Source: an uncultured Roseicyclus sp. (GTDB taxonomy: Bacteria > Pseudomonadota > Alphaproteobacteria > Rhodobacterales > Rhodobacteraceae). Taken from it: a stretch of 64,000 nucleotides of DNA. Below the pieces are notes generated by a model. It worked only from the letters and a program-made list of their open reading frames with translations, was not told the origin of the DNA and did not search any database. The number at the start of each line of letters is the position of its first letter. The stretch's first letter is position 1. The translations under genes were made by a program, and so were the position numbers. Location of the stretch: contig CANLEH010000001.1 of NCBI GenBank assembly GCA_947489665.1, forward strand, positions 1,708,501 through 1,772,500, read 5' to 3'. Below, piece by piece: positions 16,842 to 23,661 of this stretch.

Positions 16842-17138
16842 TCACATGAAGCGGCTGACGATTGCCATGCCGCCGAAAATCAAGGCTGTGCCAATCGACG
16901 CCCTTGAGATGTAGAAAACGAGCGCCGCGCAGATCACGAACCAAGCGAAGGCGGCAAAATCGACCAAGCTTGCTCCGTAGGTCTGAAACGTGATGTCTCG
17001 CACGTATCCAACGGACCGCTGCCACAGTTGCGGCGCTCCGAAGAAGGTCACTGTGACAGCGACGGTATTCGCCAATCCGGTCACGGAAGACATAAAGAGA
17101 TTACGCCCCGCAGCCGCTTGGTTTTGGTTTCCAGCCAT
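16842..17138 (-). CDS. small membrane protein linked to coupling protein
   Basis: 98 residues with two hydrophobic spans (around 'VTGLANTVAVTVTFFGAP' and 'DFAAFAWFVICAALVFYI') and a third weaker one at the C-terminus. GAAGGGA lies about 9 bases before the ATG at 17138. It lies 23 bp upstream of the 37-residue membrane protein. The coupling protein lacks its own N-terminal membrane segments, so this protein is a candidate for a separately encoded membrane module; a TrbC/VirB2-type subunit is less likely given the absence of other pilus genes. Confidence 0.65.
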   Translation of the reverse strand: MAGNQNQAAAGRNLFMSSVTGLANTVAVTVTFFGAPQLWQRSVGYVRDITFQTYGASLVDFAAFAWFVICAALVFYISRASIGTALIFGGMAIVSRFM

Positions 17139-17242
17139 TTGGGAAGTCCCTTCTTTAGGGTATTGGGCTGTGCGGCGCTTCAGTTTGAGTCACCGCACAG
17201 TCACATTAGCCCTGAATTGACCGTGTCTCGGGGGATAGCGGC

Positions 17243-17572
17243 TTAAGCGGTGTGCTGCGCCATCGAAAACAACCAGATGGTGATCAGCGCCATCGCAAGG
17301 CCCGTAAGGTTGTAAGGCCCCAATTTCTCGCCGAAAATCACAACACCCAGCGTCGAAACTACGATCGGATGCGCCATGCTGGACATCGCAGCACCTTGAG
17401 CCAGGCCACGCGCCAAGATCGGCACATAGAGCAGGTTGCTGACGGCAAAGATGCCAAACGCTGTGCCCAAATCGGTCCAAGCCCCGCTATCGGCATAGCG
17501 CTTAAGAAACACCGAGCCCGCCGCAAAGCCCGCGCTCGATGTCACCAGCTGGAAAATCATCGTCCCGTTCAT
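17243..17572 (-). CDS. small multidrug resistance (SMR)/EamA-like transporter
   Basis: 109 residues with four membrane spans, the size and layout of SMR proteins: 'TMIFQLVTSSAGFAAGSVFLKRYADSG', 'FGIFAVSNLLYVPILARGLAQG', 'HPIVVSTLGVVIFGEKL' and 'GLAMALITIWLFSM'. The start at 17572 is preceded by AAAGGAG. It resembles the EamA/DMT side of the superfamily more than EmrE; I do not see the conserved Glu14 of EmrE in helix 1. It may export a small molecule or cation. It lies in the mobilisation block and is probably cargo. Confidence 0.7.
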   Translation of the reverse strand: MNGTMIFQLVTSSAGFAAGSVFLKRYADSGAWTDLGTAFGIFAVSNLLYVPILARGLAQGAAMSSMAHPIVVSTLGVVIFGEKLGPYNLTGLAMALITIWLFSMAQHTA

Positions 17573-17664
17573 CGCCACTCCTTTCCTGGAAAGAAAAACA
17601 CCGCGCAGGTGATACGCGGTGTATTCGTCTTAGGCGGATTGTGAAGGTGATCCGGGGGATAGGC

Positions 17665-18135
17665 TTAGTCTTGTGGTTGAGTCGGGCGGTTGTCGTTTGC
17701 GGGTCTAACACCCCAGAGCGATGCCCGTACCGGATGGGTTCCACGTAGAATTGTCGCCAGCACCCGAACCCGTTCCCTAGCTTCCGGGCGCACGCGCGGA
17801 GTGACTTCGGGCGGGCATGCCTCACAGCACCAATCGCGGAACCACTCCCGGATTGATGGAACGTCGAACTCTCTCATGTCCAAGAGCACTTCGTCCTTGC
17901 CAGCGCTTTCTTCGTCCACCACCCAGCCGCGCATGTCGCGATAGAGGTTTGTGACATGTTCGTGCCAATCGGAGTCGCTGATATGCTCATCATAGGCAGT
18001 TTCGCGCACGTGGCGGATGAATTGGGAGTTGTCCAGTTCGACGTCGGTGACAATTGGCGTGAGGGTTTTCTTGCAGAAGCCGCTAAACAGACATGTGAGC
18101 GGACAATCGACTAGTGCGGTCTTGGTGCAGGGCAT
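17665..18135 (-). CDS. hypothetical protein with Cys-rich N-terminus
   Basis: 156 residues, soluble. The N-terminus is rich in Cys ('MPCTKTALVDCPLTCLFSGFC') and a second pair lies in 'WCCEACPPE', which hints at a metal site. AAAGG lies 9 bases before the ATG at 18135, which I prefer to the ATG at 18144. No family recognised. It is separated by 92 bp from the transporter gene downstream on the same strand. Confidence 0.6.
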   Translation of the reverse strand: MPCTKTALVDCPLTCLFSGFCKKTLTPIVTDVELDNSQFIRHVRETAYDEHISDSDWHEHVTNLYRDMRGWVVDEESAGKDEVLLDMREFDVPSIREWFRDWCCEACPPEVTPRVRPEARERVRVLATILRGTHPVRASLWGVRPANDNRPTQPQD

Positions 18136-18508
18136 CTCTAACAACCTTTCTAAGCGGTGATGCCCTGAGTTTCACACGAAGGTATGCGCTTAATATCATG
18201 ATAAATAACACTAATTTGTGCACGCCTTGTCTAAGCTGCGAGAAAGCCAACCCGTATTGGAGAAAGTTGTCGTTGATTCGGAGAAATCTCGCGGCCCTTC
18301 GACGTTCTTATCCAAGACTGGCACATTTTATCTTGTGCCTTTTGCCTTGCTAGGCCCCATATCTGCGACGAGCGTCGCCGAGTTATCGGAAATCGGAGAC
18401 GAATCTCCAAAATCAGATGACAGCCGATTAGCGTCCAGTCATGTTGTCCGCAGGCAGAATTAGAACTCATTGAGGCAATTCGAGCACCGGGCAATGGCTG
18501 GGGCTCAA
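18136..18508. other. divergent intergenic region
   Basis: About 370 bp between a leftward and a rightward gene. It contains an AT-rich patch around 18185-18215 with a perfect 10-bp palindrome TATCATGATA (18194-18203), a plausible operator for the leftward gene. The remaining sequence is unremarkable. Part of it (18470-18508) would be coding if the rightward gene uses its TTG start. Confidence 0.4.
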
Positions 18509-19132
18509 ATGGACAATGGTCGTAGAACGGATGCAAGCAACCAGGTCGACGGACCCGCCGACAGCGCCGACGTATCCAATGCCAACAGCTCAAAGCACTT
18601 AGATGGTCAAATCCCCGAGGGTCGCAGGGCCGTCGGTCGCTTAATCAAATCACTAGCACTAGAAAACGATCTAACCGTCACGGCCTTTCTACACCGAAAG
18701 GAGCGTTCAGACGACAAGGGAAAATTTGACAAGCTCATTCAAGGCAGAAAAATCATTCGGGAACCTGAAGCTGTGTTCCTAGTCGAATTGTTTGGTGGCA
18801 CAATCGAGTTCTGGATGACGCTCGAACACAAAATCCTTGAAAATCCAGACATTTCTGTGCCATTGTCAGTCGCCCTAAGACAAAATTCGGGTAGCGATCG
18901 GAGGTTTATGAGTGGCACAAGTAACGAATTTGGCTTTGCAAGCGGTAGTGACCCCGCATTGAACGGACATTTCATCGTTTTGGATGATGGTAGAGATAGA
19001 ACGTTAATTCCCAAAGACCTACCACCACAGCTGATTTTGGAACTTCATCATCAATGGCTAGCGCGTGAAAAAACTGACCCAAACGATACGGCTGATCTTA
19101 CGGTAGGCGGGGATGCACCTGCCAAAGGTTAA
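18509..19132 (+). CDS. hypothetical protein with HigA/XRE-like region
   Basis: 207 residues. The middle (about residues 35-100) reads 'GRLIKSLALENDLTVTAFL...GRKIIREPEAVFLVELFGGTIEFWMTLEHKI'. Its end resembles the 'A..LA..FG.S.EFWL.LQ' helix of HigA-type XRE regulators, so a DNA-binding role is possible. The flanks are low-complexity and polar. Start uncertain: ATG at 18509 has a GGGG tract upstream; ATG 18494 and TTG 18470 are alternatives. No toxin partner is adjacent. Confidence 0.5.
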   Translation: MDNGRRTDASNQVDGPADSADVSNANSSKHLDGQIPEGRRAVGRLIKSLALENDLTVTAFLHRKERSDDKGKFDKLIQGRKIIREPEAVFLVELFGGTIEFWMTLEHKILENPDISVPLSVALRQNSGSDRRFMSGTSNEFGFASGSDPALNGHFIVLDDGRDRTLIPKDLPPQLILELHHQWLAREKTDPNDTADLTVGGDAPAKG

Positions 19133-19173
19133 ACATTTATTAATCATCATAGCGTATAATTTTGATCAATGAT

Positions 19174-19187
19174 TACAATATATTGTA
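19174..19187. promoter_or_regulatory. perfect 14-bp palindrome upstream of the 238-residue gene
   Basis: TACAATATATTGTA is fully self-complementary and lies 126 bp before the ATG at 19314 in an AT-rich stretch that also holds promoter-like TATAAT (19155-19160). It is a good candidate operator. No partner regulator can be assigned, although the HigA/XRE-like protein just upstream is an obvious one to test. Confidence 0.45.
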
Positions 19188-19242
19188 CCAATGGTGATTT
19201 AAGCGGTGATCGGGTAGCATTAGGGCGAGTGGTTTCGATGAC

Positions 19243-19271
19243 TGCGCTTGTTGATGGGATCAACAAGCGCA
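19243..19271. repeat. perfect 13-bp stem, 3-base loop hairpin
   Basis: Arms 19243-19255 and 19259-19271 pair without mismatch around GGG. It lies 42 bp upstream of the ATG at 19314, after the likely promoter, so it could fold in the 5' leader of that mRNA. There is no T-run, so simple termination is unlikely. It could equally be a recombination or nicking site. Confidence 0.5.
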
Positions 19272-19313
19272 CAGGCGTATCGGTAGATACGTGCAACCTC
19301 GCACGGAGGCGCT

Positions 19314-20030
19314 ATGCCTGAGACGCCCGACGAGCTTCGCAGGCGAGAAGACCTTCGCGACTACGGAAACGAGATCGCAGGCATCGACGCCGGACGCATT
19401 GAAAGATTTGGGATCATATCATCAGGCCCAAAGGGCATTCGCGAGAAAGAACGCAAAGAGCGGGCCTATCGTGATGCACTGGCCCGGCTACTTGCAGAAG
19501 ACCCTGAATATCGCGCGCTCTATGAAGATCTGGGCAATCGCCTTCGTGAGGCAGAGACGGCGGCGGACATAGCTATTTCAGCCATTCAAGAGGCGTTGGC
19601 AACCGTACAGCAGGACAATGCCAACATGCGCAGCCAAGCGCCCAAAATCGACGGGCGCGCAGTCTTTCGCTACCGGGATGGACGCGTGGTTGATGAAGAC
19701 GGGCGCGCCATCGATCCTTTGATTGGTGGCGGGATTATTTGGCCCAACGATGCGCCGAGTGCCGAGGAATACTTTACTGGTGTTCAGCGTGAAGCGGAAT
19801 TAGCCGAGGCGTTGATGGCTTGGGACACATACCGAAACGATACGCTTGGCGATATCCGCAACCGCTATGATGATCGTGACAATCCTATGAGCGTGGAAGA
19901 GATGCGTGGCGTCTTGACCGAAATCGAAGCCGCGATGCCAACTCAGACGATCCACGCCGAACACACCGAAACAGACGTTCGGCCCGAAACGGCTCTAAAC
20001 ACATCCGCTTTTCCGAGTTTCGTTGACTAG
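19314..20030 (+). CDS. hypothetical charged, helical protein
   Basis: 238 residues, acidic, mostly helical, soluble. GGAGG lies 7 bases before the ATG. The N-terminal half is heavily charged with predicted coiled coil ('EDPEYRALYEDLGNRLREAETAADIAISAIQEALATVQQ'). The middle contains a short strand-rich motif ('GRAVFRYRDGRVVDEDGRAID'), like that seen in scaffold or relaxase-accessory proteins on mobile elements. I do not recognise a family. The leader contains an unusual perfect hairpin. Confidence 0.6.
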   Translation: MPETPDELRRREDLRDYGNEIAGIDAGRIERFGIISSGPKGIREKERKERAYRDALARLLAEDPEYRALYEDLGNRLREAETAADIAISAIQEALATVQQDNANMRSQAPKIDGRAVFRYRDGRVVDEDGRAIDPLIGGGIIWPNDAPSAEEYFTGVQREAELAEALMAWDTYRNDTLGDIRNRYDDRDNPMSVEEMRGVLTEIEAAMPTQTIHAEHTETDVRPETALNTSAFPSFVD

Positions 20031-20033
20031 TTT

Positions 20034-20354
20034 TCAGTCATACTCCCCACATGCATTTTCGATCATGATCACCAGTACCGAACTCGGGTGAAAATCACCG
20101 AATTCGGCGATCCGCGCTGTGACGAGATTGTAGCCATTGTCCGAAAGACCACGGACATCGAAGAAGTTTTCGGCAATGCAACTTGATCTTGCCTGTTCGG
20201 TTCTCGTCGCGATGGTCGATGCCATCACAAGTTGTGCTTCAAGATAGCCCCTTTGCTGGCCTTCCGACCACGTTAGGAACTCCGTTCCCGTGAAGCCGTC
20301 AGCGTTCGAAACTTGTGGAAAACTCAAGGCTGCCAAAAGCGCGAGCTTTGCCAC
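20034..20354 (-). CDS. small secreted protein, Rap1a/Tai-like pattern
   Basis: 106 residues with a signal peptide (about residues 1-18, 'AKLALLAALSFPQVSNA') and two conserved-looking Cys in the mature part ('SSCIAENFF' and 'IENACGEYD'). The layout 'W..GQQRGYL.A......C.......ARIAEFGDFHPSSVLVIMIENAC' resembles the Rap1a/Tai periplasmic immunity-like fold, but only loosely. GTG at 20354 starts cleanly at the signal peptide with AAGGGG just upstream; TTG at 20378 is the alternative. It ends 3 bp from the convergent 238-residue gene. Confidence 0.5.
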   Translation of the reverse strand: MAKLALLAALSFPQVSNADGFTGTEFLTWSEGQQRGYLEAQLVMASTIATRTEQARSSCIAENFFDVRGLSDNGYNLVTARIAEFGDFHPSSVLVIMIENACGEYD

Positions 20355-20539
20355 GGCCCCTTCAAATGTTCCAATCAAAACCGAGGGTTAATGACTACAT
20401 GACATAGGAGAGAAGCAATGAAGAAACCGTCAATGGAAAGCCTTGGCAGGCAAGGACTTTGGAAACATGACCAGTGGAAGGACCTCGCAAATGACCATCC
20501 TGCAAAAACCCTCGTTTTTGCCAGAGGAGAGTTGCGACG

Positions 20540-21157
20540 ATGAGACCAGAAACCTTCCTCTTGGGGCCGATGCACGATTTGGCACCTACGGCTCGGTTGA
20601 TAGGATATGCCAGAGTTTCGACCGAAGATCAGAAACTTGATATGCAGCTGCAAAGCCTGAAAGTGGCGGGCTGCGACCAGGTCTTCTATGACCACGGGAT
20701 TTCTGGTGGCAAGGCCAACAGGCCGGGACTCGAAGAGGCATTGTCGAACCTTGCCGCAGGCGACATGCTAATCGTCTACAAACTGGACCGGCTGGGGCGT
20801 TCAGTGCTGCATCTCGCAGATTTGCTCGCTCGTCTCGACAACCAAGACGTTCAGTTTTGGTCGATGACGGAGGGCATCAATACCGCTACGCCGGGCGGCA
20901 AACTGATCTACCACATCTTCGCCGCTGTAGCTGAATTCCACCGCGACCTCATACGCGAGAATACCCGCAACGGTCTTCGGGCCGCCCGCGAGCGTGGCTC
21001 GAGACTCGGTCGGCCTAGACTGTTGAGCATCGAAAACATCTTGGCCGCGCATCGCTCAATGCAGCAAGACGGACAAACCCTCGCGGAGGCCGCCACGCGT
21101 TTCAAAGTATCGGAAAGCACCCTTCAGCGCGGCTTGCGGCGGTGTTCGTTGTTTTGA
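20540..21157 (+). CDS. small serine resolvase/invertase (Tn3/Pin type)
   Basis: 205 residues. Catalytic domain 'LIGYARVSTEDQKLDMQLQSL' (nucleophile Ser in 'ARVST'), 'YKLDRLGRSVLHL', 'FFHIF..EFHRDLIRENT' type helix E and a C-terminal HTH ('LAEAATRFKVSESTLQRGLRR'). It is of normal length. AGGAGAG precedes the ATG at 20540. Such enzymes resolve cointegrates or invert DNA. No transposase is adjacent, so it is likely an element-maintenance resolvase or a transposon remnant. It is unlike the large recombinase at 8.3 kb and was probably acquired separately. Confidence 0.9.
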   Translation: MRPETFLLGPMHDLAPTARLIGYARVSTEDQKLDMQLQSLKVAGCDQVFYDHGISGGKANRPGLEEALSNLAAGDMLIVYKLDRLGRSVLHLADLLARLDNQDVQFWSMTEGINTATPGGKLIYHIFAAVAEFHRDLIRENTRNGLRAARERGSRLGRPRLLSIENILAAHRSMQQDGQTLAEAATRFKVSESTLQRGLRRCSLF

Positions 21158-21162
21158 ACCGC

Positions 21163-21357
21163 CTAAAGCTCCATCTCCCGACCGTTTCGACGGGCTTCGT
21201 GACCCCAATTGTCATGCTCGGCCTGTGCCGCCCGGCGCTTTGAATATTCCTCCATTCTGCGGCGATGGCGGTCATTTTCGATCGAATAGTCAGGGCCGCG
21301 CGTAGCCAGATAGATTTCTCGCTCGCGCTCTAACCGCTTGATGTCTGAAGGATGCAT
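21163..21357 (-). CDS. 64-residue basic hypothetical protein
   Basis: Very hydrophilic and charged ('DIKRLEREREIYLATRGPDYSIENDRHRRRMEEYSKRRAAQAEHDNWGHEARRNGREM'), likely one long helix. The ATG at 21357 has AGGGAAC upstream, a modest ribosome-binding site. It converges with the resolvase 5 bp away. Function unknown; a real gene is probable but not certain. Confidence 0.5.
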   Translation of the reverse strand: MHPSDIKRLEREREIYLATRGPDYSIENDRHRRRMEEYSKRRAAQAEHDNWGHEARRNGREMEL

Positions 21358-21741
21358 TGGGTTCCCTGTCTGCTGATGTCTTGCACATGTGGCTGTATAG
21401 TCAGGATCTTAGTGTATTGGCTTTGGCTCGACGGGGCATAGCTAGACATCCGGAAGGCGCGGGATCAGCATTCTGTCATCTGTTAGTTTGGCGGACAAAC
21501 CCACGTCGAGAAGGAGTCAACAGGTTAGCTGGGTAGATTAACAGGTGAGGCGGGAAGCGGACCTTCGCAGCAGCTGCGAAATCATCTTCGCGGATTTGTC
21601 AGAGCCGACCTTCGCTTTGGGTGAGGTCAGTGTCTTCCGCATGACTTCCGTGGCTGGGAACGGTGTCAATGACCATGCAAATACCGACGTTCAGCTATGC
21701 CTAGAAGGCGACTACAGAGCGAGGTTTGGATCAATGGTTGG
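21358..21741. other. gap between resolvase block and defence-like block
   Basis: No supported gene. A rightward open frame (21545-21769) lacks a ribosome-binding site and overlaps the end of the response-regulator-like gene. A 7-bp hairpin (21564-21570 with 21574-21580, loop CAG) is present. It marks the switch to more AT-rich coding DNA. Confidence 0.35.
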
Positions 21742-23661
21742 TTATTTCGCGGCAACTTCGTGTGGATAAGACGCATAACCAAGGCCTATTCGGGATACGC
21801 TTGATCCAACCCGCTGAACAAAGTTAAGAGCATATTCATATCTGAGCTTTGCCACCAAAGTGAGAACTTCTTCTGGCAACTCAATCGTGGTGTCGCCCAA
21901 CCGTGGAAGAATTACCGTGCATTTGCCGTCAGTGATCAAGCCTTGGTTCTTTGCCACAAACATTCGCCAAGTAACTTTCTGCGTGGCCGGTTTTGATTCG
22001 TCAGCGGTCGTCCGCAACCCCAAACAAAGGATTTTCCCAGTTTCTGGGTCTTCTATGAAGCAATAGGAGCCACTGTTGATGTGGTCGCTATCAACATCAT
22101 CTGCCTTAATCGGAACGAGACGCATAGCAGTAAAGGGGCGAAGGCTTCGGTTATCTCCGCCGAAGGCGATTGTGTTTTGGCCGGGCTGGAGATCACATGC
22201 AGGGGTAGCACAAATCCACCAATCCCCATTAGCTTGTTTGAGTATATGCCCGCTGTCCAGCTGGGCGTCGCCTGCCTTTTGCGGAAGTGTTGAAACGTAG
22301 CTGTTGTATTGGTTCACAGCATCGCGTTTGATGCCGTTGTCTTTCAAATCGATGCCATAATGGGATGCAAAGGCATCGCCGTTGGCTTCGTCAGCTTGCA
22401 CGATTTTCTCACCAAAACTCACAAGCTCATCCTCGATGAGGAAGGCAATCGCTTCGGACTGACGAGCGACATGTTCCTTCAGCTTAAATTCGCGGGACAA
22501 CTTTGCTTGTTCTGGAAGAGCTCCGGCTCTCGTTGGTTCCCGAATGCCGTCGTAGAATTGGGCAAACACGCTCGCCTTAGCCAGTGACTTGTCTTCTGCT
22601 GCAACACCGATGCTGTTGAGAGCATAACGATACTTAGCCGAGAGTAGTCTCGACGGTGTTGGCTGCCAGTCTTCCAATGCTAGCTGCAGCTCATTCAATA
22701 AATCACCGGGTCCTTTCTTCACAAATGCAACAAAACCCTTTGACGTACGCAGCCACTTTTGGTCTGCGTTCGCGTTCCAGCTGAGTCCCTCGAAGGTAGC
22801 ATCATTGAATTCATCGAGCCGCGGCTTTTCACTTTCACGGATTGCCCAATGTAGAAATGAGCGCAGTTGCCCGCCCTTCAAACCAATATCCGACCCCCAA
22901 CCGTGCAAAGCGGCAAGTGGACCTTTTCCCTGCATGAACTCACCAAAAACTTCGCGAGAAGACAGTTTTGGGTTTCTGATTGCCAAGTATAGATCGTCTG
23001 GAAAGAATTCTCTCAGCTTGGAACGATCGAAAGTACCCTCATCTTCGAGTTCATCGAGCTTTTCATCTAGTCCAGCTAGCTCTTGCTGAACTTTCGCATC
23101 AACCAGCGACGTGTGGCTCTGCATCAATGAAACAAGGCACTCTGTCATCACTTTCTCTAGATCATCTTCTCCAGTATGCAGAAGAACTAGATTGAAGTGC
23201 CTGTTGGCAAGCACCATGCGCAGAATTTCTCTTGCCTTCGCGCCCCCCAACCCTCCGGCCGCACCTTCCAGGTTATAGTCCAAGACAAGTAGGTCTGATT
23301 GGTGAAGGTGACTGGCTAGTTCAGACGCACTTTCTTGAGGGTTTGTGCCTGACACTACTTCGGCAGGCGTAGGGGCCAGAGCATCATGTATGTCAATGAC
23401 AAAACCTGGCTTCTGGCCTCTAAACTCTTTGATTATCGCCAATGGTTCGCTTGGGTTTTTCTCAACCCAGTCCTTGCCAACTGAACGCTCTTCCAAGGCC
23501 TTGTCTTGGGCGCCACCCACAATTTTCGAGTTCAAGATTTCTTCCCAAGTCGGATACTGATCATCCACTATCAGAACCGATCGCAGTGGTTCGATGAATG
23601 CTTCGTGGATCAAGCTTGAAAACGTGGCCGCTTCAGTCAAAGCGTACTCCTCTGAAATCAA
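21742..23661 (-). CDS. response-regulator-like protein with large unknown C-terminus
   Basis: 639 residues. The N-terminus has receiver-domain elements: 'VLIVDDQYP' (acidic pair Asp33-Asp34), 'LLVLDYNLEG' (phospho-acceptor candidate Asp128) and 'LVLLHTGED' (Thr163). The spacing between Asp34 and Asp128 is about 90 residues, roughly twice the usual value, so an insertion (residues 40-115) interrupts the domain. Residues 200-639 match nothing I recognise. There is no HTH and no nuclease motif. The start overlaps the end of the two-GHKL ATPase gene by 29 bp, so they are coupled and likely a phosphorelay pair. The C-terminus is the natural candidate for an effector. Confidence 0.7.
   Translation of the reverse strand: MISEEYALTEAATFSSLIHEAFIEPLRSVLIVDDQYPTWEEILNSKIVGGAQDKALEERSVGKDWVEKNPSEPLAIIKEFRGQKPGFVIDIHDALAPTPAEVVSGTNPQESASELASHLHQSDLLVLDYNLEGAAGGLGGAKAREILRMVLANRHFNLVLLHTGEDDLEKVMTECLVSLMQSHTSLVDAKVQQELAGLDEKLDELEDEGTFDRSKLREFFPDDLYLAIRNPKLSSREVFGEFMQGKGPLAALHGWGSDIGLKGGQLRSFLHWAIRESEKPRLDEFNDATFEGLSWNANADQKWLRTSKGFVAFVKKGPGDLLNELQLALEDWQPTPSRLLSAKYRYALNSIGVAAEDKSLAKASVFAQFYDGIREPTRAGALPEQAKLSREFKLKEHVARQSEAIAFLIEDELVSFGEKIVQADEANGDAFASHYGIDLKDNGIKRDAVNQYNSYVSTLPQKAGDAQLDSGHILKQANGDWWICATPACDLQPGQNTIAFGGDNRSLRPFTAMRLVPIKADDVDSDHINSGSYCFIEDPETGKILCLGLRTTADESKPATQKVTWRMFVAKNQGLITDGKCTVILPRLGDTTIELPEEVLTLVAKLRYEYALNFVQRVGSSVSRIGLGYASYPHEVAAK

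Noticed and set aside
21545-21769. Rightward 74-residue frame
   Set aside because: No ribosome-binding site, no familiar pattern, and it overlaps the end of the response-regulator-like gene.
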